From Reichenbachiella carrageenanivorans (GTDB lineage: Bacteria > Bacteroidota > Bacteroidia > Cytophagales > Cyclobacteriaceae), in contig NZ_CP106735.1 in assembly GCF_025639805.1 (NCBI RefSeq), forward strand, positions 2,575,501 to 2,639,500: a stretch of 64,000 nucleotides of DNA, in the 5' to 3' direction. The notes beneath the pieces were generated by a model. The model did no database searches. It was not told the origin of the DNA and saw only the letters and a program-made list of their open reading frames with translations. Position 1 is the stretch's first letter; each line of letters opens with the position of its first letter. The position numbers and the translations under genes were made by a program. Below, one piece after another: positions 35,943 through 43,909 of this stretch.

Positions 35943-37220
35943 CTATTGAAAATACCCCATCAGTGCGATGGTGCCATTGTATGAGATCACCAGCGAAAAG
36001 AACAGGGCAGCATACATCCCGATGTACACGCCTAGACTTGTTTTATAATCTTTCATTACTTTTTTATTACTCAGCATGAGTATGATGCCAAGTATGACTA
36101 TGGGCAACACAAAGACGTTGAAAACTTGGGAGAGTATTTGGATTTGTATGGGGTTGGCACCAAATGCAGGCCCGATCAAGGCCACTAGGCAAGCTATGGC
36201 TGTGATGATGCGAAACTGTTTTGAACTGGTATCTAAAGTGCCCGATTGATAATCCGCAACTAACAACGGGGCGATCAATAGACAAGGGAAAATGGATGAT
36301 AAGCCAGCACTCAAGGCACCACAAAAGAAAATCGTAACGGCCCACTTACCGGCCACTGGCTCCAGGGTACTGGCCATATCTATTACTTGAGTTACTTTCT
36401 TCCCTTCGTAAAACAATGCACCAGCAGCGACGGCCATGATCACACCACTGATCACAAATATCAGAACGGCTGCCGTAATGGAGTCCTTTTTTTGTTGATC
36501 CAAATTGGCGATAGTCCATCCCTTGCCTTGTATAAATAATGGACGAGACAAAAATGTAGCGGCCGCCATGGTGGTGCCCACAAAGGCAGCGACCAACATT
36601 TTGCCACCAGGCACATCTGGAATCGTAGGGATCAATCCTTTCACTACATCTATGCCATGTGGCTGTACGAAAAAGAATGAAATAATAAAAGACAAGCCCA
36701 TGAAGCTGACAAATACCACAAGTATCTTCTCGAAAAAGGTGTACTTGCCCACTAGCATCAACAGGTAAAAGGTCACTATGATCGTAATAGCAACACTTAA
36801 TATGATTTCATATTTATAAGGTGTTAACCCCGAGAAATTGAGCGCTAATATTTCAAATATGATATTGGATGAGATGCCTAATATCCCCATTAAGGAATTC
36901 CATTGGCCAAATGAAATGCCTAGAATAATTAAGATGGCGATAAGCTTGCCGAATTTTAGATGTTTTTTAAAACCATATAGGGCTGTTTCTCCCGTCACTA
37001 AGGCATAGTTGCCATAGGCAAACATGAGAATGCCAGAAAACAAACAGCTTAGAAAAAGTACCCATAGCAATTGCATACCAAACGTACTGCCCGCGACAAT
37101 CATGGAAGTGACACTACCTGTGCCTATGGTGTAGCCTATGGCAAAAATACCAGGGCCAAATCCCAAGATTATTGAAATAATCTTTTTTAACAATGACTTC
37201 TTATTGTCCGATGCTGTCAT
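35943..37220 (-). CDS. Nramp-fold (APC superfamily) transporter lacking the metal motif
   Basis: This 425-aa protein has about 11-12 membrane helices. The first reads GFGPGIFAIGYTIGTGSVTSM, which aligns with TM1 of Nramp transporters, where the canonical motif is DPGN. Here the Asp and Asn of that motif are replaced (GPG-I). TM6, which in Nramp has the MPH motif, here reads AAATFLSRPLFIQGKG and lacks Met-Pro-His. So the Nramp fold is kept but the metal-binding residues are gone. It lies 15 bp after the gluconokinase-dehydrogenase fusion and upstream of the GntR gene, which argues for a sugar-acid or related substrate, not Mn2+ or Fe2+. Substrate is inference. Confidence 0.75.
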   Translation of the reverse strand: MTASDNKKSLLKKIISIILGFGPGIFAIGYTIGTGSVTSMIVAGSTFGMQLLWVLFLSCLFSGILMFAYGNYALVTGETALYGFKKHLKFGKLIAILIILGISFGQWNSLMGILGISSNIIFEILALNFSGLTPYKYEIILSVAITIIVTFYLLMLVGKYTFFEKILVVFVSFMGLSFIISFFFVQPHGIDVVKGLIPTIPDVPGGKMLVAAFVGTTMAAATFLSRPLFIQGKGWTIANLDQQKKDSITAAVLIFVISGVIMAVAAGALFYEGKKVTQVIDMASTLEPVAGKWAVTIFFCGALSAGLSSIFPCLLIAPLLVADYQSGTLDTSSKQFRIITAIACLVALIGPAFGANPIQIQILSQVFNVFVLPIVILGIILMLSNKKVMKDYKTSLGVYIGMYAALFFSLVISYNGTIALMGYFQ

Positions 37221-37235
37221 GCGTCTATGGTTTAG

Positions 37236-39137
37236 TTAGTTGTTGATCCAATCTGTGTGATAGAACTTATTGGTGTGGTCATCATTTCTTTGGTAGGTAT
37301 GTGCGCCAAAGTAATCGCGTTGTGCCTGCAATAAATTTGCTGATGAATTTGCAACCGAGAAGCTGTTTAAAAAGCTAATCGATTCAATAAGGTTCGGAGC
37401 AGCCACCTCATTGAGTATACACTGTGAAGTCACTTTCTGGGCGCTTGGTTTCAAAGCTTTGATTCTTTGAATGATTTCATCATTTTTCAATAAGTTGTCT
37501 GACACTTTGAAAATGGAGACCAATTCCATCATAAAGTCTGATCGAATAATACAGCCGTTGGTCCATATCCTGGACAACTCGCTTAAGTTCAATCCCCAAT
37601 TATTGCTCAGGGATGCTTCTTGGATCAGTTTAAAGCCTTGGTAGTGATTCATTAATCTGGCAAAATGATAGGCTTCCAAGAGCTCTTCAGCACTGAAATT
37701 CAGGTTTGGGGTGTTGTTTGGTGCAAAATTTCTATTGGCCTCTATGCGTTCTTCTTTATAAAATGAGGTGTATCGTGCGAATAGTGCCGAAGTAATCATG
37801 GTACTTGGCACTCCGAGTTGAGTAGATGATATGGTAGTCCAGTTGCCCGTGCCTTTATTTCCAGCTTTGTCCATGATGCGATTCACTAACCAGTCGTTGC
37901 CTTCCTTTTTTCTAAGGATATCAATAGTGATTTCTAATAAATAACTATTGGTAGTTGCTTTCCAAGACGCTAAAATATCGGCGATTTGGTCTGGGTTATG
38001 ACCCTTTGCTTTTAGGATAGTGAAGACTTCTGCCAACAGTTGCATTTCTACATACTCAATCCCATTGTGTACCATTTTTACAAAATGGCCACTGCCTTCT
38101 GTACCGATGAAAGTACAACAAGGTAAGTCATTGGCATCTTTGGCTGCTATCGTTTCCAGATAGGGCTGCACTTCTTTATAAGCTTCCAGGTCGCCACCCG
38201 GCATGATAGAGGGGCCTTTCAAGGCTCCTTCTTCTCCACCCGAAACTCCTGTCCCTACGAATCGAATGTTTTTGGATGCTAAATAGTCAAATCTTTTCTT
38301 CGTATCATTAAAGTTCGAATTGCCCCCGTCTATGATAATGTCTCCATTCTCTAAAAAAGGCAAAAGGTCTTCAATCACACCATCTACAGTCTTACCAGCA
38401 TTCACCATCAACATAACCTTTCGAGGCTTTTGGAGTGAATTGACGAAAAGTGCTACATCGTCAAATGCAAGGGCGGTTGATAACTCTTCAAACTCATCTT
38501 TGAAGTTTTTAGCCACATCTTCTTCTTGGCCATCCACGTGTCTATTGAATAGAGAAATATCAAATCCTTTGCTTGCAAGATTTCTGGCGAGGCTTTTACC
38601 CATCACCCCCAAGCCAAACAAACCAAACGCTGACTTTTCTGACAATTGTTTACTTATCACTTCTACCATTTTTTTAGGAGTTAAACTTATATCTACATTA
38701 ATCGCATACTTGGGGGCTTCCAAAATGTCAAACTGAGACTGGAGCAAATCTGAACTCATAAAATGCCCACTACGATTATTTATTCTCTTTTTGATTTGCT
38801 CAAATGAACCGTTTAAGAATATCCACTTCGAATACGCTTCAATGTTTTTGCTCAATATTTCCCGATAGCTTTCTTTCAGTGCTGAGCATACCATCACACA
38901 GCCTTTGTTTTGTGATGCTTCGAAGGCGATTTGATTCAAAGACTGTAGCCATCCGAATCTGTCGTCGTCATTGAGGGATTTCCCCTGCGACATTTTTTGG
39001 ATATTTTGCTCAGGGTGGTAATCATCACCATCAAAAAACGGAATGTTGAGCGTTTCTGCTAGTAGGCTTCCAATCGTGCTTTTCCCAACACCCGAAACGC
39101 CCATGAGAAATATGATATGCGGTTTTATTTGATTCAT
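37236..39137 (-). CDS. gntK-gnd: Gluconokinase-6-phosphogluconate dehydrogenase fusion
   Basis: The ATG at 39137 (MNQIKPHIIFLMGVSGVGKST) gives 633 residues. The upstream TTG at 39167 would start inside a repeat and is not preferred. Residues ~1-165 are a GntK-type gluconokinase: P-loop GVSGVGKST, FFDGDDYHP, RSGHFMSSDLLQSQFDILEAP. Residues ~172-633 are a full-length decarboxylating 6-phosphogluconate dehydrogenase: Rossmann GLFGLGVMG, GGNSNFNDT, GVSGGEEGALKGPSIMPGG, KMVHNGIEY, KGTGNW, and the conserved end AQRDYFGAHTYQR with FYHTDW. One polypeptide would thus turn gluconate into 6-phosphogluconate and then ribulose 5-phosphate with NADPH. All catalytic motifs are present in both halves. It heads the six-gene operon. 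Confidence 0.92.
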   Translation of the reverse strand: MNQIKPHIIFLMGVSGVGKSTIGSLLAETLNIPFFDGDDYHPEQNIQKMSQGKSLNDDDRFGWLQSLNQIAFEASQNKGCVMVCSALKESYREILSKNIEAYSKWIFLNGSFEQIKKRINNRSGHFMSSDLLQSQFDILEAPKYAINVDISLTPKKMVEVISKQLSEKSAFGLFGLGVMGKSLARNLASKGFDISLFNRHVDGQEEDVAKNFKDEFEELSTALAFDDVALFVNSLQKPRKVMLMVNAGKTVDGVIEDLLPFLENGDIIIDGGNSNFNDTKKRFDYLASKNIRFVGTGVSGGEEGALKGPSIMPGGDLEAYKEVQPYLETIAAKDANDLPCCTFIGTEGSGHFVKMVHNGIEYVEMQLLAEVFTILKAKGHNPDQIADILASWKATTNSYLLEITIDILRKKEGNDWLVNRIMDKAGNKGTGNWTTISSTQLGVPSTMITSALFARYTSFYKEERIEANRNFAPNNTPNLNFSAEELLEAYHFARLMNHYQGFKLIQEASLSNNWGLNLSELSRIWTNGCIIRSDFMMELVSIFKVSDNLLKNDEIIQRIKALKPSAQKVTSQCILNEVAAPNLIESISFLNSFSVANSSANLLQAQRDYFGAHTYQRNDDHTNKFYHTDWINN

Positions 39138-39143
39138 AATATT

Positions 39144-39166
39144 TGGGCACCCAATCTGGGCACCCA
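39144..39166. promoter_or_regulatory. Tandem TGGGCACCCA operator-like repeat before the operon start
   Basis: Two exact copies of the near-palindrome TGGGCACCCA (39144-39153 and 39157-39166) are separated by ATC, so their centres are 13 bp apart. They begin six bases upstream of the fusion gene start codon (39137) and fill its 5' leader. Each copy is dyadic (TGGG-CA-CCCA). This is the most likely operator of the alginate/gluconate operon, perhaps for the GntR protein or an outside regulator. Confidence 0.5.
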
Positions 39167-39167
39167 A

Positions 39168-39589
39168 ATATAGAATTAATTATTGACTTTGCATTCTTTT
39201 TTCGTAAAAGTCTAATAATCAACCCCCACAACAGCATAAGAGACTGTATAATAGGGCACGACAAACGGGCAATGATTAATGAAACATCGATAATAGAAGC
39301 CTTAAAACCCCTCTTCGTAAAACTATGATAATATAACGCTTCAATCCTTAATAAAATGGTAGTTGTCTGACAATCAGTAGGTAACAATTTTACGCTTTTA
39401 TTGCAAAAAGCATGTTATGATTTCTACACAACTAAAACCGACGATGTCCTTACCAAGTGCGGGCATGTCTTTCAGTTTTAAAAGACCAAAAACTAGGGTG
39501 TTCAACGTCATGCAACATTTCGTAGAAGTGTTGACTTTAAATATTCTTTTAAACTTGATAAGGCCTTTGCATTCTCCATTCAAAACCAA
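39168..39589. other. Divergent intergenic region between operon and phosphoesterase
   Basis: About 420 AT-rich bases lie between the minus-strand fusion gene and the plus-strand metallophosphoesterase. They contain no ORF I believe and no tRNA or CRISPR-like repeats. A near-consensus promoter (TTGACT...TAAACTTG, around 39533-39559) is close to the phosphoesterase start, but its -7 element has one mismatch to TAnnTTTG. Confidence 0.4.
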
Positions 39590-40474
39590 ATGAAGATGCG
39601 ACCCAAGAAGCTGAGAAAGAGAAAAGTAGATATACTGGTCTTATCGGATATACACCTAGGTACTTACGGATGCAGAGCCAAAGAACTGCTCAACTACCTA
39701 CGAAGTGTTTCTCCCAAGCAAGTCATCCTTAATGGAGATATTATTGATATCTGGCAATTCAGTAAGCGCTATTGGCCCAAGAGCCACATGAAGGTGGTTA
39801 GCCATTTGTTTAAATGGATGTCTAAAGGTGTGAAAATGCACTACATCACAGGTAATCATGACGAAATGTTGCGAAAATTCGAAGGCTTCAAAGTGGGTTC
39901 TTTTCGGCTACAAAACAAACTAGTCCTAGACTTGGATGGAGAAAAAGTATGGGTGTTTCATGGCGACGTATTCGACGTGACTATGCAACACTCTCGATGG
40001 TTGACTAAGCTTGGAGCTATTGGTTATGATACTTTGATTCTTATCAATCAAGTGGTCAATGCCATTAGTGAGTTTTTTGGGAAAGGCCGAATTTCATTAT
40101 CCAAAAAAGTAAAAAACAGCGTAAAAGGAGCCGTCAAATTCATCAACAAATTTGAGGAAACCGCCACGACAATAGCTGCCGAAAATGGCTACAAATATGT
40201 AATGTGCGGGCATATACACCATCCAGAAATTAAAGCATACGAGACCGAACATGGACAGGTGACTTATCTCAACTCTGGGGATTGGATCGAAAACTTGTCC
40301 TCTCTAGAGTACAATAAAGGAGAATGGACGATTTATAAGTACAGAGATGAAGAGTATGCGCATCATGCCGCAGATGATACGCATCACGAGCAAGACTATA
40401 TGTCTGATGCTACACCCAAAGAGCTGTATGGTAGGATGCTACAGGAGATGCTGATCGTGGCACCCAAAAACTGA
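39590..40474 (+). CDS. Metallophosphoesterase, UDP-2,3-diacylglucosamine diphosphatase-like
   Basis: This is a 294-aa protein of the calcineurin-like family. Metal-binding motifs are in the right order: LVLSDIHLG (residues ~17-25), NGDIIDIW (~53-60), GNHDE (~89-93), VFHGDVFD (~122-129) and MCGHIHHPEI (~205-214). The WQFSKRYWPKS segment after GDIID is typical of LpxH-like UDP-2,3-diacylglucosamine diphosphatases, enzymes of lipid A synthesis. But a glycosyltransferase follows at 13 bp and the C-terminus carries a long acidic His-rich tail (DEEYAHHAADDTHHEQD), so a role in another surface glycolipid is possible. The start with ATG at 39590 is reasonable; a second ATG lies two codons later. Confidence 0.85.
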   Translation: MKMRPKKLRKRKVDILVLSDIHLGTYGCRAKELLNYLRSVSPKQVILNGDIIDIWQFSKRYWPKSHMKVVSHLFKWMSKGVKMHYITGNHDEMLRKFEGFKVGSFRLQNKLVLDLDGEKVWVFHGDVFDVTMQHSRWLTKLGAIGYDTLILINQVVNAISEFFGKGRISLSKKVKNSVKGAVKFINKFEETATTIAAENGYKYVMCGHIHHPEIKAYETEHGQVTYLNSGDWIENLSSLEYNKGEWTIYKYRDEEYAHHAADDTHHEQDYMSDATPKELYGRMLQEMLIVAPKN

Positions 40475-40487
40475 AAATACTAAGGAA

Positions 40488-41540
40488 ATGAAAATATTGT
40501 ATGCGATACAAGGTACTGGCAATGGTCACTTGAGCCGTGCCAAGGATGTGATCCCAGCATTGATGAAACGTGCACAAGTGGATATATTGATCAGCGGGGT
40601 ACAGGCTGATATTGATCTCCCGTTTCCAGTAAAGTATAAATACAAAGGCCTCAGTTTTATTTTTGGAAAAAGTGGAGGTGTGGATATGATGGCTACTTAC
40701 AAAGCCAACCGTGTGAGAAGAGTCTGGAACGAAATCAAAAGCTGTCCAGTCAAAGACTATGATTTGGTTATCAATGACTTTGAGCCAATCTCGGCTTGGG
40801 CTTGTCGTTTGAAGGGCGTGAAGTGCATCGGGCTGAGTCACCAGAGTGCTCTGCGCTCCAAGAAGGTACCCGTACCCACTCATAGCGACCCGATGGGCTG
40901 GGCCGTGCTCAAATTTTATGCACCGTGCAATAGCTACTATAGCTTTCACTTTAGAAAATACGATGACCAGATTTTTACTCCAATCATTAGAACAGAGATT
41001 AGAGAACAAGAGATGTCTGACGAAGGACACTATACCGTATATCTGCCCGCTTATGGGGACAAGAAACTCATCAAGGTACTATCTGAAGTGAAAAATGCAG
41101 AATGGCAAGTATTTTCTAAGCATACCAAAGAGGCCTATGAGGTAGGCAACGTGAAAATAGAGCCGATCCATGCCGAGCGATTTAGTAAGAGCATGGCATC
41201 TGCTACGGGCGTGCTTTGTGGTGCTGGTTTTGAGACACCAGCAGAAGCCTTGTACCTCAATAAGAAACTACTGGTGATTCCGATGAAGCGTCAGTACGAG
41301 CAACATTTCAACGCAGAGGGACTCAAAGATTTGGGAGTACCCGTGTTGAAAAAACTAAATAAGAAAAACGCAAAAAATATCAAAAAGTGGGTAAAGTCGG
41401 ATCAGCACGTACCTGTGCACTACCCCGACGAAACACAATTCATCATTGACAAAGTGCTGGAAGCGCACATTCAGTCTGAACTGACACCTGTAGTAACTAA
41501 ACCCAGCTTTTTTTCCTTTTTAAAATTGAAATTATCCTAA
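40488..41540 (+). CDS. GT-B glycosyltransferase of the COG1819/MurG-like type
   Basis: This is a 350-aa protein. The N-terminus (MKILYAIQGTGNGHLSRAKD) is the GNGH-type glycine-rich loop of GT-B enzymes such as MurG. The C-terminal half has GAGFETPAEALYLNKKLLVI (residues ~245-264), the donor-binding GxxT.xEal motif. No signal peptide or membrane helix is seen. Together with the phosphoesterase and beta-glucosidase genes (13 bp before, 4 bp after) it makes a three-gene unit probably involved in a cell-surface glycolipid or glycan. The exact donor and acceptor cannot be read from the sequence. Confidence 0.82.
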   Translation: MKILYAIQGTGNGHLSRAKDVIPALMKRAQVDILISGVQADIDLPFPVKYKYKGLSFIFGKSGGVDMMATYKANRVRRVWNEIKSCPVKDYDLVINDFEPISAWACRLKGVKCIGLSHQSALRSKKVPVPTHSDPMGWAVLKFYAPCNSYYSFHFRKYDDQIFTPIIRTEIREQEMSDEGHYTVYLPAYGDKKLIKVLSEVKNAEWQVFSKHTKEAYEVGNVKIEPIHAERFSKSMASATGVLCGAGFETPAEALYLNKKLLVIPMKRQYEQHFNAEGLKDLGVPVLKKLNKKNAKNIKKWVKSDQHVPVHYPDETQFIIDKVLEAHIQSELTPVVTKPSFFSFLKLKLS

Positions 41541-41543
41541 CGA

Positions 41544-42908
41544 GTGGCATATTCTAAATTTGATTTTGGTGAAGACTTTCATTGGGGAGTCTCTACTGCC
41601 GCGTACCAGATTGAAGGTGCGCATAATATTCACGGCAAGGGCATGTCTATTTGGGACAAATTCGTGCAAAACAGTGCTAAAATAAAAGACGGTTCACATG
41701 CCAATGTAGGATGCAATTTTTACGAACATATAGAAAAGGATCTCGACCTCATACAGGCTCTACAAATCCCTAATTATCGATTTTCTATAGCTTGGTCTAG
41801 GGTATTGCCCAATGGTATTGGAGAAGTGAATCAAGCCGGAATCGATTTTTATAACAGGCTGATAGATGGCTGTCTAGAGCGGAATATTATCCCTTGGATC
41901 ACACTCTATCATTGGGATTTGCCACAGGCGCTCGAAGACCAAGGAGGATGGACCAATAGAGAAATACTCAATTGGTTTGAAGAATTTGCCACACTTTGTG
42001 CTCGTAGTTTTGGTGATCGAGTTTCCAATTGGATGGTACTCAACGAGCCGATGGTTTTTACTGGGGCGGGTTATTTCTTAGGCTATCATGCACCAGGAAG
42101 AAAGGGGATGAGCAATTTTTTATCGGCTATGCACCATGCTACACTTTGCCAGAGCCTAGGCGCTCGAATCCTTCGCAACGAACTAGAAGATGCGCGTATA
42201 GGCACTACTTTTTCGTGCTCGCATGTAGATCCTTTTTCCAAAGACGAAAAGGATGTGACGGCGGCCAAACGTTTTGATGCCCTGCTCAATCGTTTGTTTA
42301 TAGAGCCCGCTTTAGGGTTGGGGTACCCGCTGCAGGATTTGCCTATCGCTCAACGCGTAGAAAAGTACATGATGCAGCACGACGAGAGTTTAATGCATTT
42401 TGATTTCGACTTTATAGGTGTACAGAATTATACCCGCGAGGTGGTAAAGTACAATTGGATGATCCCTTATATGAAAGGGCAAATCGTGAATGCAGATGAG
42501 CGAAACGTGCCATTGACGACGATGAACTGGGAGGTTTACCCTAAATCGATCTATTATATGCTTAAAAAATTTAATAGTTACGAAGGGATAAAGGAGCTTA
42601 TTGTCACTGAAAATGGTGTAGCCTTTCCTGAAAAGGTCATAGATGGCAGAGTGAAAGATTTGGATCGAATCCAATTTATTCAGTCATACCTCCATCAAGT
42701 GCTCAAGGCACAGAAGGAGGGAGTCAACGTGACGGGCTACTTCTTATGGACGCTGCTCGACAACTTCGAATGGGCCGAAGGGTACACGCAACGATTCGGA
42801 TTGATACATACCAATTTTGAGACTCAAGAGCGGATCATCAAGGATTCAGGACATTGGTATAAGCGGTTTCTGCAATCGGCCAGAGTGCGCAATTTGGTAG
42901 AGCAGTAA
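41544..42908 (+). CDS. Family GH1 beta-glucosidase
   Basis: This 454-aa protein starts with GTG at 41544, four bases after the glycosyltransferase stop; no ATG start is better placed. The GH1 N-terminal signature FHWGVSTAAYQIEGA is at residues ~12-26. The acid-base glutamate is in VLNEPMVF (~167-174) and the nucleophile in VTENGVAFPE (~354-363). The C-terminal FEWAEGYTQRFGLIH motif binds the glycone. There is no signal peptide, so it is cytoplasmic and acts on imported short beta-glucosides or on a glycolipid. All catalytic residues are present. Confidence 0.93.
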   Translation: MAYSKFDFGEDFHWGVSTAAYQIEGAHNIHGKGMSIWDKFVQNSAKIKDGSHANVGCNFYEHIEKDLDLIQALQIPNYRFSIAWSRVLPNGIGEVNQAGIDFYNRLIDGCLERNIIPWITLYHWDLPQALEDQGGWTNREILNWFEEFATLCARSFGDRVSNWMVLNEPMVFTGAGYFLGYHAPGRKGMSNFLSAMHHATLCQSLGARILRNELEDARIGTTFSCSHVDPFSKDEKDVTAAKRFDALLNRLFIEPALGLGYPLQDLPIAQRVEKYMMQHDESLMHFDFDFIGVQNYTREVVKYNWMIPYMKGQIVNADERNVPLTTMNWEVYPKSIYYMLKKFNSYEGIKELIVTENGVAFPEKVIDGRVKDLDRIQFIQSYLHQVLKAQKEGVNVTGYFLWTLLDNFEWAEGYTQRFGLIHTNFETQERIIKDSGHWYKRFLQSARVRNLVEQ

Positions 42909-42936
42909 ATATAGGCTTGCGCCAATTGTTGCGCGC

Positions 42937-43908
42937 TTAGTTAGGCTTGATTAGACCTTCTTCTAAAAGCTCTTTAATGACGATCTCAGTCATTTCACTT
43001 TTGAATTTGAACTCGTCACGGATCTCTAGTACATAGGCTTTGATCTTCATTTTAAATAAAGGGCCTTTTGGATGTAGCTCGTTGGAAAAGACGACCACTA
43101 TGGGTTTATTTAAAAATACATACTTGGAAACTTGAGCTGCTTGTGTGGCTATGGCTCTGGCTCGGGTAGTGTCTACATCTATCGGAAGGTAGATTTCTGA
43201 TACTACTTGACAGTTGGCTTCTCCAGCATTGGCATTGGCTACCGATCGATTCATGATTTCCCCATTAGGGATTGTTACGAGGTTGTCGTCTGGGGTGACA
43301 ATGCGAGTAGAGCGCAGGCCAATTTCTACTACTTCACCATATGTATCACCTACCTGTATTTTATCGCCAGAGTTGAACGGACGATCAAATAGAATCATAA
43401 TACCACCAAAGATGTTTTTGAGTATGTCTTGAGAGGCAAAACCTACGGCTACGCCAATAGATGCGGAGAAAGCCAATACAGTGGCTGTAGGAGGCTGGTA
43501 TATGCCTGCCACGATCAAAAAAATCACAATCACCCAGCCCATGATTTTGACTACTGGGGTGAGGCTTTTTATCGTGATACGGTGCTTGATGCTCTGCTCG
43601 GCGAATATTTCCAGAATGTGTGAAATGAACCGAATAGCAAAATATCCTACTAGAATAAAAATCAAACTCCAAAACAGTTTGGACATAGAAATCAATTTGG
43701 CTACTGGCGGTGGTTTGGTCAGGTCTACTTTGTCCTTTTTATTGGCCGCATCAGCTTTGTCCATGGCTACGATCGTCGAGTCCAATACCTGACTAGGGTT
43801 GGCCTTGGAAGTCTTAGTAGAATCGGCCTTTGGTTGTGCTTGCTGTTGTTGTGCGATCGCGAATGACGACAGCAAGAGCACAAAGCCTATGAGTAGTAGC
43901 TTTTTCAT
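42937..43908 (-). CDS. MscS-family small-conductance mechanosensitive channel
   Basis: This 323-aa protein starts with a signal peptide (MKKLLLIGFVLLLSSFAIAQ), followed by a Q/K/S-rich periplasmic segment, then about three membrane helices (residues ~75-95, ~120-138 and the pore helix ~148-170, ASIGVAVGFASQDILKNIFGG) and the beta domain (PFNSGDKIQVGD, RSTRIVTPDDNLVTIPNGE). The A/G-packed pore helix and the NxxxG-type NIFGG bend are typical of MscS. It opens under membrane tension in this family. The start codon is one base after the stop of the large ATPase-like gene, so the two are probably translated as a coupled pair. Confidence 0.9.
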   Translation of the reverse strand: MKKLLLIGFVLLLSSFAIAQQQQAQPKADSTKTSKANPSQVLDSTIVAMDKADAANKKDKVDLTKPPPVAKLISMSKLFWSLIFILVGYFAIRFISHILEIFAEQSIKHRITIKSLTPVVKIMGWVIVIFLIVAGIYQPPTATVLAFSASIGVAVGFASQDILKNIFGGIMILFDRPFNSGDKIQVGDTYGEVVEIGLRSTRIVTPDDNLVTIPNGEIMNRSVANANAGEANCQVVSEIYLPIDVDTTRARAIATQAAQVSKYVFLNKPIVVVFSNELHPKGPLFKMKIKAYVLEIRDEFKFKSEMTEIVIKELLEEGLIKPN

Positions 43909-43909
43909 C

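Noticed and set aside
35943..37220. Ordinary Mn2+/Fe2+ transporter call
   Set aside because: The DPGN and MPH metal motifs are missing and the operon is for sugar acids, so a plain metal-transport label would mislead.
40410..41030. 206-codon antisense frame over the glycosyltransferase
   Set aside because: Shadow of a well-supported GT-B gene.
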